A stretch of 54,685 bases of DNA from JBFMFR01 sp040752025 (GCA_040752025.1 JBFMFR010000049.1:1-54685); one strand, 5' to 3'; positions 41,671 through 49,834 are shown, numbered from the stretch's first letter. Program-made: numbers and translations. The notes: generated by a model from the letters alone, not told the origin.

Positions 41671-43038
41671 ATGAAACCTGGCAGGAGCATGATGGCCTGG
41701 CTGCGCCTGGCGCTTGGATTGGGGCTGGTAGGGGCGCTGCTTTTCGGCGGCTGGTTTTCGGGGCGCGCTGCGCCCGGCGCGGCGGATTACGCCTGCGCCC
41801 CGCTGCCGCCGCCAGCCGGCAGCACGGTCAGCGTTTCGACCGTGGCGGCTTTGCAGGCTGCCGTTAATTCGGCCGCTCCCGGCGTCACCATCCTGGTGGC
41901 GGATGGGGTCTATAACCTGAACGGCGCTTACCTGCTCATCGATACGCCCAACGTCACGCTGCGCTCGGCCAGCGGGAACCGGGAGGCGGTGGTGCTGGAT
42001 GGCAACTATATCACCACCGAGATCGTCCAGGTCACCGCTTCCAACGTGACCATCGCCGACCTGACGCTGCGCGAGGCCTACGACCATCCCATCCACGTGA
42101 TGAGCACCAGCAGCAGCGACACCCTGAACACGCTGATCTACAACGTGCACATCATCGACCCCGGGCAGCAGGGCATCAAGATCAACCCTTACACGGGCGA
42201 CAACGCCGCCCATTTCCCCGATTACGGCACGGTGGCCTGCTCGCACATCGAGCTGACCGGCGCCGGGCGCTCGCAGGTGCGCGATAACTGCTACACCGGC
42301 GGTGTGGACGGGCACCAGGCCCGCGGCTGGACCATCCGCGATAACCACATCGAGGGCTTCTGGTGCAGCAGCGGCCTGTCGGAGCACGCCGTCCACATGT
42401 GGGTGAGCAGCCGGGATACGTTAGTGGAGCGCAACCGCCTGGTGAACAACGCCCGCGGCGTGGGTTTCGGCCTGCAAGAGCTGGCCAGCAACAAGCGCAC
42501 TTACCCGGATAACCCCTGCCCGAGCGCCGCCGGCGGCTACGTGGACCATTACGGTGGGGTCATCCGCGATAACTTTGTCTTCGCCAATGACAGCAGCCTG
42601 TTCGCCTCGGAGTATGGTTTCGACTGCGGCATCTGCCTGTGGCAGGCCTGCGGGGCGCGGGCGCTGCACAACACCGTGGCCTCCACGCAGGCGCCTTTCT
42701 CGGGCATCGAGTGGCGCTTCAGCCGCACCAACGTGACGATCATCAATAATTTGCTGACGCACAACCTGATGGACCGCGGCGGGGTGGACAGCCTGTCCGG
42801 CAACCTGCAGTACCAGCCGCTCAGCCTGTTCGTGGATGGCAGCAGCGGCGATCTGCACCTGGCCTCTACCGCCGCCGTCGCCATCGACCAGGTCACCGCC
42901 CCAACCGACGCCGGCGCGGACTTTGATGGCGACGCCCGCCCATCCGGCAGCCTCGCCGACGTGGGGGCCGACGAGCTGGTCAGCGTGCGCCTGTATTTGC
43001 CATTGTTGAGCTTCTCCGATCCGCCTGGGAGCAGGTAA
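41671..43038 (+). CDS. Secreted right-handed beta-helix protein
   Basis: A 455-residue protein with GGAGG before the ATG and a signal peptide ('LRLALGLGLVGALLFGGWFS'). Residues 60-390 show coil repeats of a right-handed parallel beta-helix: 'TILVADGVYNLNGAYLLIDT', 'VTLRSASGNREAVVLDGNYI', 'VTIADLTLREAYDHPIHVMS', 'NTLIYNVHIIDPGQQGIKIN', 'WTIRDNHIEGFW'. It resembles chondroitinase-B/poly-lyase-like or adhesin folds, but I cannot place catalytic residues. The C-terminal part 'GADFDGDARPSGSLADVGAD' is the common end cap of such proteins. It ends with 'LYLPLLSFS', similar to the GH44 protein. Role in polysaccharide binding or cleavage is likely. Confidence 0.82.
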   Translation: MKPGRSMMAWLRLALGLGLVGALLFGGWFSGRAAPGAADYACAPLPPPAGSTVSVSTVAALQAAVNSAAPGVTILVADGVYNLNGAYLLIDTPNVTLRSASGNREAVVLDGNYITTEIVQVTASNVTIADLTLREAYDHPIHVMSTSSSDTLNTLIYNVHIIDPGQQGIKINPYTGDNAAHFPDYGTVACSHIELTGAGRSQVRDNCYTGGVDGHQARGWTIRDNHIEGFWCSSGLSEHAVHMWVSSRDTLVERNRLVNNARGVGFGLQELASNKRTYPDNPCPSAAGGYVDHYGGVIRDNFVFANDSSLFASEYGFDCGICLWQACGARALHNTVASTQAPFSGIEWRFSRTNVTIINNLLTHNLMDRGGVDSLSGNLQYQPLSLFVDGSSGDLHLASTAAVAIDQVTAPTDAGADFDGDARPSGSLADVGADELVSVRLYLPLLSFSDPPGSR

Positions 43039-43080
43039 TTTTCGGGCGAAAAAACGGCATCGCAAGAGCCTGGTTGGGGC

Positions 43081-43102
43081 GTTGGCGTTATAATACGCCA
43101 AC
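43081..43102 (+). promoter_or_regulatory. Palindrome centred on a TATAAT -10 box
   Basis: GTTGGCGT-TATAAT-ACGCCAAC: perfect eight-base arms around a perfect -10, 45 bases before the kinase/FGE gene. A repressor bound here would occlude the promoter. No clear -35 is seen. Confidence 0.55.
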
Positions 43103-43146
43103 GGCCCATTATGTTTTGATGGGAATATCACCACGTTGCAGAGAGA

Positions 43147-45159
43147 ATGCCGATGATGCTCATTCAAGGAGAAGTACTCAACCAGCGTTACCGCGTTGTA
43201 CAGTTGCTCAAACAGGGCGGATATGGCACTTTGTATCGCGCCTGGGATTTGGTCATGGAACATCCCTGTGCGATCAAGGAGAATCTGAACATAGCGCCAG
43301 AGGTTGTCAGGCAGTTCGAGCGCGAGGCCAAGATCCTGGGCAATTTGTACCATGCTGGTCTGCCGCGTGTGACGGATCATTTTTTGATCCCAGGGCGGGG
43401 CCAATACCTGGTGATGGATTTTATCGAAGGCGGGGACCTGGAACAAATCTTGGTGAGCCTGGGCGGCCCGCTGCCTGTTGCGGATGCGCTGCACTGGATC
43501 GGGCAGGTTTGCGATGCCCTGATTTATTTGCACCAACAGACGCCGCCGGTGATCCATCGCGATGTCAAACCAGCCAATATCCGTATCACGCCGGATGGTA
43601 GGGCGATACTGGTCGATTTCGGGATTGCCAAGCTGCTCGATGTACAGCGCAGCACAACTCAGGGCGCTCGAGCGGTCACGCCCGGGTATTCGCCCCTTGA
43701 GCAGTATGGCAGCGGGATCACCGATGCCCGCAGCGATCTTTATGCCCTGGGCGCTACCGGTTACACGCTGCTTACTGGATTAGTGCCGCCGGCCAGTGTA
43801 GATATCATGGCTGGGAGCGCTCCGCCGCCTGCACCGGCCTGTCAGGTGAACCCTGACATCCCCGTTCACGTCAGTGATGTGTTGGCAAAGGCCATGCAGA
43901 TCAAACGCACGGAGCGTCACCGGTCTGTGCTCGAGTTCAAGCTGGCGCTGCTGCTGCATACGCCCACGGTGAATTTGCAGGCTGCAACGGGCAAGTTGAG
44001 CGGTTCGCTTTCTGCACCGAACAGTTCGAGAGTGGCTGCAAAGCCCCTGTCCCGCTTACCCTGGCAGTGGTTAGCAGGCGGCTTTTTCTTCGCATTGTTT
44101 GTGTTGGGGCTATTGTTCGGAGGATTTCTCCCGGGCAGGATGTCCGGTTTGGTTGGGCCGCTAACGGTAACGGTGACAAAACCCTCGCCGACCTCGACCT
44201 CGACATTGACTCCTACTTATACACTAAGCCCTACATTGAGCCCGCCCCCTGTGATTATAATAACGACGATAACGCCGACAGAGACAGCCACTCAGCCGGT
44301 GCTGCCCACGACTCTGGTCCCCACTACGAGTGAGGCGCCGTTTCCAGCGGGCCTGGAGGAAATCGTGGACGAGCGGGGCGTAGCGATGCGGCTGGTGCTG
44401 GCGGGCAGGTTCGATATGGGCATGGATGCCCGGCAGGTTTTCGAGGAATGCCAGCGGCATTACGCCGGTGCAGGTGAATGCGATCTTTCCTGGTTCCAGG
44501 ATGGGCAGCCAGTGCACCCGGTCGTGTTGGGCGATTTCTACATCGACAAGTTCGAGGTCTCGAACATCAGTTATGCCCATTGCGTCGAAGCTGGCGCGTG
44601 CCAGCCGCCAAAGTCAGACAAGGCTTACACCTTTGTGCCTTATTTCAGCAGCTCGCGCTTCGCTTACTACCCGGTGGTGTACGTAAGTTACGAAGCTGCC
44701 TGGGCTTATTGCACCTGGCGTGGGGCGCGTCTGCCAACCGAAGCCGAGTGGGAAAAGGCGGCGCGCGGCCAGGCTGGGTGGATCTACCCGTGGGGGAATC
44801 GCCTCGATGATCGCGCCAACATGTGCGACCGGAACTGCCGTAAGGATTACGCCAATCCCGACTTCGACGATGGTCACATCGATGTAGCGCCGGTCGATTC
44901 TTTTGCGAACGGCGTCAGCCCATACGGGGTCTATAACCTGGCTGGCAATGCCTGGGAGTGGGTGGCTGACTGGTATGGGAAAGATTATTACAGTTTTTCA
45001 CCACTTGAGAACCCAACCGGGCCGACCACAGGACAATATCACGTTGCGCGCGGTGGATCGTACATCAACAATGCCTATTACCTGATGTCCGTTGTGCGTA
45101 AGGAAATGGACGGCTCTCCGCAGGTGCACGTTGGGTTCCGCTGTGCGCGTTTCCCTTAG
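43147..45159 (+). CDS. Ser/Thr protein kinase with extracellular FGE-fold domain
   Basis: A 670-residue protein; ATGs at 43147, 43153 and 43156 are all possible, and GAGAGA best fits the later two. Residues 1-285 are a Hanks-type kinase: glycine loop 'LLKQGGYGTLYRAW' (first glycine replaced by lysine), 'CAIKENLN', 'HRDVKPAN' (His137, Asp139), 'DFGIAKLL'. A membrane helix lies at about 306-330 ('LAGGFFFALFVLGLLFGGFL'), then a Thr/Pro stalk. Residues about 400-670 are an FGE/SUMF1-fold domain: 'RLPTEAEWEKAARGQAG', 'YPWGNRLDDRANMCDRNC', 'YNLAGNAWEWVADWYG', 'VGFRCARFP'. As at 27580-28890, the active-site cysteine region reads 'ARGGSYINNAYYLMS', so it should bind and not make formylglycine. The kinase domain is a close paralogue of that at 36402. 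Confidence 0.9.
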   Translation: MPMMLIQGEVLNQRYRVVQLLKQGGYGTLYRAWDLVMEHPCAIKENLNIAPEVVRQFEREAKILGNLYHAGLPRVTDHFLIPGRGQYLVMDFIEGGDLEQILVSLGGPLPVADALHWIGQVCDALIYLHQQTPPVIHRDVKPANIRITPDGRAILVDFGIAKLLDVQRSTTQGARAVTPGYSPLEQYGSGITDARSDLYALGATGYTLLTGLVPPASVDIMAGSAPPPAPACQVNPDIPVHVSDVLAKAMQIKRTERHRSVLEFKLALLLHTPTVNLQAATGKLSGSLSAPNSSRVAAKPLSRLPWQWLAGGFFFALFVLGLLFGGFLPGRMSGLVGPLTVTVTKPSPTSTSTLTPTYTLSPTLSPPPVIIITTITPTETATQPVLPTTLVPTTSEAPFPAGLEEIVDERGVAMRLVLAGRFDMGMDARQVFEECQRHYAGAGECDLSWFQDGQPVHPVVLGDFYIDKFEVSNISYAHCVEAGACQPPKSDKAYTFVPYFSSSRFAYYPVVYVSYEAAWAYCTWRGARLPTEAEWEKAARGQAGWIYPWGNRLDDRANMCDRNCRKDYANPDFDDGHIDVAPVDSFANGVSPYGVYNLAGNAWEWVADWYGKDYYSFSPLENPTGPTTGQYHVARGGSYINNAYYLMSVVRKEMDGSPQVHVGFRCARFP

Positions 45160-45181
45160 CGGGGGTCTGTTGTCGCAGAGT

Positions 45182-46594
45182 TTATGATTCCGCTTGCTCC
45201 AGGCGGGCGTGTTTCTCGGCGTGCAGAGCCAGTAGTTCGGTTTTGACCCGCTCCAGGTAGGCGCCGCGCAGAGGATACCAGATGAGCAGCAGCGCCCCCA
45301 GGATGAGTGCCAGGCCGGGGATCAGGCCGATCAGGGCTTTGATGCCGAAGATGGCGCTGGCAGGCTGGTTCAGGTAGATTTGCCCCTGGTTGGCCTCACG
45401 TGTGACGAAGTGGCTGGCCTCCAACATGATGGGAATCAGCGCCAGGGCCACGGACTGGGCCGGCTTGGTCAGCAGAGCATTGACCCCGAAGAAAGCCCCC
45501 TCGCGGCGCACGCCCGAGCGCAGCTCGTCTTCGTCGGCTACCTGGGCGAACATCACGTTGGTGAGCGTCTGCGGGCCGGACAGGCCGAAGCCGGCCAGCG
45601 CCAGGCAGAACAGGATCAGCGGCGTGGGCACCACGGCCACCAGGATCAGGGCCACGCCGGCGATGAGCAGCAGCACTTGCTGGGCGCCCACCACCCCCAG
45701 GCGCTTGCGGATCAGCGTGGTGAGCGGCACGCCGATGATCAGCGGGATGAACACGCTCACCAGCAGCAGGATCGTGCTCATCTTGAGCACGTAATCGGCC
45801 AGGTAGAACAGCACACCCAGCAGCAGCGACTGCATCAGGATCGACATGAAGTTCTGCGCCACCAGGATCAGGAAGGAGCGGCTGGTGAAGGTCAGGCGCA
45901 GGGCCGGGCCGAGCGGGATGGGCTTGTCCAGGCGGTGGAACTCCGGGCGCTCCTTGACTTTCAGGGTGGTGATGATGATAAAGGCCGCTCCCAGCACGCC
46001 GATGACGATCATCGAGATTTGCATGGGCAGCAGGGAGAGCGAAGCGCCGGCCTTGGGGCGGAACAGGTCGGGGATCAGGAAGCCCAGGATCATGCCCAGC
46101 AGGCCGAAGAGCGACGAGGAGATTTGCAGCCCGTTGCGCTCGGCGTCGGATTCGCTGATCTCGGGCAGCAGGGCGGAATACACCAGGCCGATGATCGTAT
46201 AGCAGGTGTCGTAGAGCAGCATAGCCCCCAGCATCCACCAGAACAGGGTCTGCTCGTTGGCCTTCAGCGGGGCAAACCACACCAGGATGAAGGTCAGCGC
46301 CAGGAAGGGAGCGGTGAAGCGCATGTAGGGGATGCGCCGCCCGCTCTTGAAGCGTGAGCTGTCGGTGATGTAGCCGAAGAGTGGGTCGTTGATGGCGTTC
46401 CACACGGCGTAAATGGTGGACGCCAGGGCGATCCAGCGCGCCGCCAGGCCGAGGTAATCCTGGTAAAAGATGGGCAGCAGCGCGCCGTAGGTGCCCGAGA
46501 TCAGCGAAGTGCCCAGGGCGGCGACGCCCCAGACGACTTTGTAGCTCAGGCTGAGATGTACAGGCGAAGCGGGGGAAGATTGGGCAGTGCTCAT
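45182..46594 (-). CDS. GPH/MFS family sugar-cation symporter
   Basis: A 470-residue integral membrane protein with about 12 helices. The N-terminal 'GVAALGTSLISGTYGALLPI', 'YAVWNAINDPLFGYITD' and 'SGRRIPYMRF' match the glycoside-pentoside-hexuronide:cation symporter (MFS_2) family, where the conserved 'ND(P)-x-x-G' and 'GRRRP'-type loops occur. It would import a glycoside or oligosaccharide with a cation. The ATG overlaps the stop of the upstream gene (ATGA). Substrate not identifiable. Confidence 0.87.
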   Translation of the reverse strand: MSTAQSSPASPVHLSLSYKVVWGVAALGTSLISGTYGALLPIFYQDYLGLAARWIALASTIYAVWNAINDPLFGYITDSSRFKSGRRIPYMRFTAPFLALTFILVWFAPLKANEQTLFWWMLGAMLLYDTCYTIIGLVYSALLPEISESDAERNGLQISSSLFGLLGMILGFLIPDLFRPKAGASLSLLPMQISMIVIGVLGAAFIIITTLKVKERPEFHRLDKPIPLGPALRLTFTSRSFLILVAQNFMSILMQSLLLGVLFYLADYVLKMSTILLLVSVFIPLIIGVPLTTLIRKRLGVVGAQQVLLLIAGVALILVAVVPTPLILFCLALAGFGLSGPQTLTNVMFAQVADEDELRSGVRREGAFFGVNALLTKPAQSVALALIPIMLEASHFVTREANQGQIYLNQPASAIFGIKALIGLIPGLALILGALLLIWYPLRGAYLERVKTELLALHAEKHARLEQAES

Positions 46595-47286
46595 TTGGCC
46601 TCCAGAGAGGGTGGGTTCAGGCTTCTGAACATCGGATCGTATAGATATTTGAGCATATCCTCGGCCTTGATGGCCTTGTTTTCGGCGGGGATGAAGACGG
46701 TCTCGTCGCGCATGCAGAAATACAGTTGCTCCCAGCGGCTTTGGGCGCGCTGCCAGCGCGGCAGCTCATCGCGCTCGAAGGTGGCTCTCTTCGCTTTGTA
46801 GTTTTGCAAATCACGCTTGAAGCGCCGCTTGACTTTGAGGCCCAGCCAGACCAGCAGCCCGATCCCCAGCCCGCCAACGCACAGCGTCAGCACGCCAATC
46901 GCCGCCGCGGTGACCGCCCAGGCCGGCACGCCCGAAACGTCAGGAACGAATGTGGAACCGGCCAGCGCCGGGATGACCAGCGAAAGCGGCAGCATGACAA
47001 GCGGGCACAAGGCCGATAGCAGGATGAAGGCCACCAGCCCGCCGATCCCATACCATAGGCCGGGGTGCGTAGGCCCGCTGGGCTCGGGGGGCGGCTTGAG
47101 CTTCAGGCCCAGGGAAGTGTGCGCCTCTTTGTGTTCGTCCACCGTTTCGGTATGCCCCCAGGCGTCGGTGCGCGAGTAGGACTCGCTCCATTCCTTGGTG
47201 TTCAGGGCGTACAGGCTGGTCACTTTCCGGATCTGGTCGGTTTGCTTGCAGGTGGGGCAGGTGGGCAGAGTTGGAGTATTTATCAT
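46591..47286 (-). CDS. Zinc-ribbon membrane protein coupled to the symporter
   Basis: A 231-residue protein starting at the ATG at 47286 (AAGGA upstream). A Cys-x2-Cys knuckle ('CPTCKQTDQIRKVTSLY') at the N terminus is followed by two membrane helices (about 85-115 and 130-155, 'WYGIGGLVAFILLSALCPLV', 'AVTAAAIGVLTLCVGGLGIG') and a charged tail that ends 'YFCMRDETVFIPAENKAI'. The single N-terminal Cys pair plus a later Cys leaves zinc binding uncertain. It is translationally coupled to the GPH transporter, which suggests a partner or quality-control role. Family unknown. Confidence 0.7.
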   Translation of the reverse strand: MINTPTLPTCPTCKQTDQIRKVTSLYALNTKEWSESYSRTDAWGHTETVDEHKEAHTSLGLKLKPPPEPSGPTHPGLWYGIGGLVAFILLSALCPLVMLPLSLVIPALAGSTFVPDVSGVPAWAVTAAAIGVLTLCVGGLGIGLLVWLGLKVKRRFKRDLQNYKAKRATFERDELPRWQRAQSRWEQLYFCMRDETVFIPAENKAIKAEDMLKYLYDPMFRSLNPPSLEAK

Positions 47287-47340
47287 AATGAATCCTTCTT
47301 GCATCCAATAGTGGTTGATGGGCAACTCTCGAAATGCGAC

Positions 47341-47751
47341 TCACAACCTTGCTAAAAACTCCGCCGGGCGTAGTATTGGGATACCCTCGAAGAGCTTCAG
47401 ATCCAGTAAATCTGCATCTCCTGAAACCAGGCAATCGGCGTTCCCGGCCAGAGCAGCTTCTAAGAATTTGTCATCCTGTGGATCGCGGCAGGCTGTCACG
47501 CGGCGCGTAGGTGTTGCCAGTTCACCGCGCAGGCGGATCAGGTTGATCAGCGCAGTGATATCCTCCGGCTGGATATGGTATTTGGCGCGCAGCGGGGCGC
47601 GTCCCAGCACATCGACGATTTCTACCAGGGTGTCTGTGGTGTAAATTATGGTAAAGCGCCCGTCTCGCAGAGCACGCAGCACATCACCGGTTGTGCCCTG
47701 CCTGCGGATGAGAGCGCTGACCAGAACTCCGGTATCTAAAACGATGCGCAT
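47341..47751 (-). CDS. PIN-domain toxin (COG1569-like)
   Basis: A 136-residue PIN-domain ribonuclease. The acidic metal-binding set is present: Asp6 ('VLDTGVLVSALI'), Glu44 ('TDTLVEIVDVL'), Asp94 ('CRDPQDDKFLEAAL') and Asp112 ('CLVSGDADLL'). It should cleave RNA when freed from its antitoxin. It begins three bases after the Phd-like gene, so the pair is one operon in the usual antitoxin-first order. Confidence 0.88.
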   Translation of the reverse strand: MRIVLDTGVLVSALIRRQGTTGDVLRALRDGRFTIIYTTDTLVEIVDVLGRAPLRAKYHIQPEDITALINLIRLRGELATPTRRVTACRDPQDDKFLEAALAGNADCLVSGDADLLDLKLFEGIPILRPAEFLARL

Positions 47752-47754
47752 TGC

Positions 47755-48027
47755 TTATTTTCGCCGGGCGGACTGAATATCCGCGGCGATTTCGTCTTCG
47801 GCGTAAGCTGCGTTGACTTCATCCAGGCGCTGCCATACCTCATCGAAGCGCGCCAGTACTTCGCTTTCCTGCATTTGTTGAAAGCGCAGATAATCTTCGT
47901 AAGGGATCAGCACAGCTTCAGGACGCGAGCCGCGCGTTAATACCAATGGTGTGCGTTTACGCACAACCTCATCGAAGAATGCCCGGAACCGGCGCTGTAG
48001 TTCGGTTACACCCACGATCTGCTGCAT
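47755..48027 (-). CDS. Phd/YefM-type antitoxin
   Basis: A 90-residue protein. The N-terminal DNA-binding part ('VGVTELQRRFRAFFDEVVRK', 'TPLVLTRGSRPEAVLIPYED') is typical of Phd/YefM antitoxins, while the acidic C-terminal tail ('FDEVWQRLDEVNAAYAEDEI') would mask the PIN toxin. AAAGGA precedes the ATG. Direct repeats at 48052-48071 are a likely autoregulatory operator. Confidence 0.86.
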   Translation of the reverse strand: MQQIVGVTELQRRFRAFFDEVVRKRTPLVLTRGSRPEAVLIPYEDYLRFQQMQESEVLARFDEVWQRLDEVNAAYAEDEIAADIQSARRK

Positions 48028-48051
48028 AAAGGGTTCCTTTCTACATATTCC

Positions 48052-48071
48052 AGCATGTATTTTAGCATGTA
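48052..48071 (-). promoter_or_regulatory. Candidate antitoxin operator
   Basis: On the minus strand TACATGCT-aaaa-TACATGCT, two direct 8-base repeats with TAAAAT between them, 25-45 bases before the antitoxin ATG; a TACAT...ATGTA inverted pair also extends downstream. YefM-type antitoxins bind TGTACA-like sites, so autoregulation is likely. Confidence 0.5.
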
Positions 48072-48161
48072 CTCGGGATTTTAACCAGTTCTATAAGGAA
48101 TTAGTCGCGGGTATGCTTGACCGGGCGTTATAGCACCGATCGACTCGAGATGTATGCAGTT

Positions 48162-48386
48162 TTATTTGGTTTCGAACAGCGAACGAGGTAATCCAGATTG
48201 CCGGATGATCCCAAGTAATGTGCCAGTTTTTAATTCGGCATGATCTGGTACTGGTACAGTGATTGTGGAGTTATCGGTGCGTTTCTGCATAATGATGTGA
48301 CTGCCCTTTCGGCGCACTTCCTCGAAGTTGTGTTGTGCTAAGATCAGGCACACTTCTCTGCCAGATAGAACGCGCAGTCTTGGCAT
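48162..48386 (-). CDS. hicA: HicA-type mRNA interferase toxin
   Basis: A 74-residue HicA protein: 'LSGREVCLILAQHNFEEVRR' then the catalytic 'KGSHIIMQK' (Gly28, His30) in the double-stranded-RNA-binding-like fold, and 'TVPVPDHAELKTGTLLGIIR'. HicA cleaves mRNA and is blocked by HicB. It starts one base after the HicB stop. The order here is antitoxin-then-toxin, the reverse of classical hicAB. Confidence 0.9.
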   Translation of the reverse strand: MPRLRVLSGREVCLILAQHNFEEVRRKGSHIIMQKRTDNSTITVPVPDHAELKTGTLLGIIRQSGLPRSLFETK

Positions 48387-48387
48387 G

Positions 48388-48642
48388 TCAAGTTCTCGCG
48401 GCTGGTTTTGCGTCTGGGAGAATGGGCATCAAGGGCATTACATAGGTCTCTTTTTTCAAACGCCGCTTAACTTCGGAAGGTGAGGCTGCTTCAAAAAAGC
48501 CCTCGACTGCCTCCAGTAGGTTGGAGCGTGCTAGTTCAATGGTTTCGCCCTGGCTGACAATATCAAGCTCAGGACAAGTAGCGATAAACCAGTCATCCTC
48601 ACGTTCGATCAACGCCGTTAATTGAATCACTCTACCGCTCAT
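48388..48642 (-). CDS. hicB: HicB-type antitoxin
   Basis: An 84-residue protein; the ATG at 48642 has GGGAGA at good spacing, and a GTG three codons earlier is less likely. It has the partial RNase-H-like HicB fold: 'LTALIEREDDWFIATCPELD' and 'VSQGETIELARSNLLEAVEG', followed by a basic tail. There is no separate C-terminal DNA-binding domain, so autoregulation may be weak or done by the complex. Confidence 0.85.
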   Translation of the reverse strand: MSGRVIQLTALIEREDDWFIATCPELDIVSQGETIELARSNLLEAVEGFFEAASPSEVKRRLKKETYVMPLMPILPDAKPAART

Positions 48643-48895
48643 AAGAGGCACTCTCCCTGAATAACTTGCTCGTCTCGCTGTGCAATCTATTCGGATCCAT
48701 CGTAAATCTTACCACGAATCTCGTAGAAATAACCTACCGCTGCACCGCTGCTGCTTCGTCTGTCCTTGGTGTGGTAGGGCGCGCTTGCAGGTATAATTTT
48801 GCCTAAACTTAGAATCCTGGAGTCGCCCACATGGTAGAGAGATTCATGAATGATCCGCAGGCCAATTTGAACCGGGTGAAAATCGTTATGAGGAT
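48643..48895. other. Intergenic region
   Basis: No gene is seen. A plus-strand TATAAT lies at 48792-48797 in 'gcaggtataattttgcc' without a gene in position to use it. Confidence 0.5.
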
Positions 48896-49813
48896 TTAGA
48901 TGTATCTTTGAACTGCATCGGCCAATTGACCCAGATAACCTGCTCCTTCGACCGTTACACCCGCAAGATATCCCCATATGCGCCACAGATAACGTCTTTC
49001 CCAAAAACCTGGATCGATCGGCAATTCTTCTCGGTAGCCTTCAAAAACCTCATCCGGAACAGGTTGAATATAATCGATATAAGCCAGGTCCACTTCTGGG
49101 TGTCCATAGTAGACCGCTGGATCGATCACATATACACCGCTTTCCGCACTGATAAAGTTGTTTTGTTGCGCGTCGCCATGTAAGAGGTTCGGGACGATTT
49201 CAGGCCCACAAAGCTCGGGCAGGCGTGAAATTACCTGTTCAAGCTGCCGGGCAAGAGGCGAGGGTAAATTTCCGGAATCAACGGCCCGTTTCAAGCCCGG
49301 GACCAATCTGCGTTCGGTAAAGAACGCGGGCCAATCGCTCATTGGGGTATTATCCTGACGAAGGGGGCCGAAATAGCCATTGGTTTCCAGGCCGAACTGG
49401 TCTGATTTCACCTGGTGAAGACGGGCTAATGCCTGCCCGATTTGCCGCCAGTGACGAGGGGTTCTTTCGACGACTCGAACTTCTTCGAGAATCAGGATGC
49501 TGCCCACATTAGCGGAGATAATGCCGATTGGCGTGGGGACCAGGACGCCTGAATGCCTGGCGAGTAAACGCAAACTGGCAAGCTCAATCTCGAACTGTTC
49601 TCGACCATTGGCTGCGTCGCTGAATTTGGCAAATATAGAATAGGAGTCATCCGAAAGGATAGCAGCCGGGTGGCAGGCAAGCTCTCTGAGGTCTGTGGAG
49701 GTTTTCACCGCCCAGGGTCGCCCCAGGTATTCCGAGATAAATTGCTCCAAAGGGATACGCAGCGAATCGTCGGTGATTTTCGTGGGTGCGGGGTAATCGG
49801 CGGGTTCCGTCAT
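48896..49813 (-). CDS. Fructosamine-kinase-like phosphotransferase
   Basis: A 305-residue protein of the APH/fructosamine-kinase fold. The glycine-poor N lobe ends in 'ILILEEVRVVERTPRHWRQI', the catalytic loop is 'NLLHGDAQQNNF' (His-Gly-Asp...Asn), and the metal loop is 'VYVIDPAVYYGHPEVDLAYI'. The 'DPAxYYGHxEvDLA' wording is that of fructosamine-3-kinases, not aminoglycoside phosphotransferases. It may repair glycated proteins or phosphorylate a related amino sugar. The ribosome site is weak. Confidence 0.83.
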   Translation of the reverse strand: MTEPADYPAPTKITDDSLRIPLEQFISEYLGRPWAVKTSTDLRELACHPAAILSDDSYSIFAKFSDAANGREQFEIELASLRLLARHSGVLVPTPIGIISANVGSILILEEVRVVERTPRHWRQIGQALARLHQVKSDQFGLETNGYFGPLRQDNTPMSDWPAFFTERRLVPGLKRAVDSGNLPSPLARQLEQVISRLPELCGPEIVPNLLHGDAQQNNFISAESGVYVIDPAVYYGHPEVDLAYIDYIQPVPDEVFEGYREELPIDPGFWERRYLWRIWGYLAGVTVEGAGYLGQLADAVQRYI

Positions 49814-49834
49814 TTTATTTTGCGGGGAGAAACT

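Noticed and set aside
48896..49813. Aminoglycoside resistance phosphotransferase
   Set aside because: The DPAVYYGHPEVDLA motif points to the fructosamine-kinase branch.
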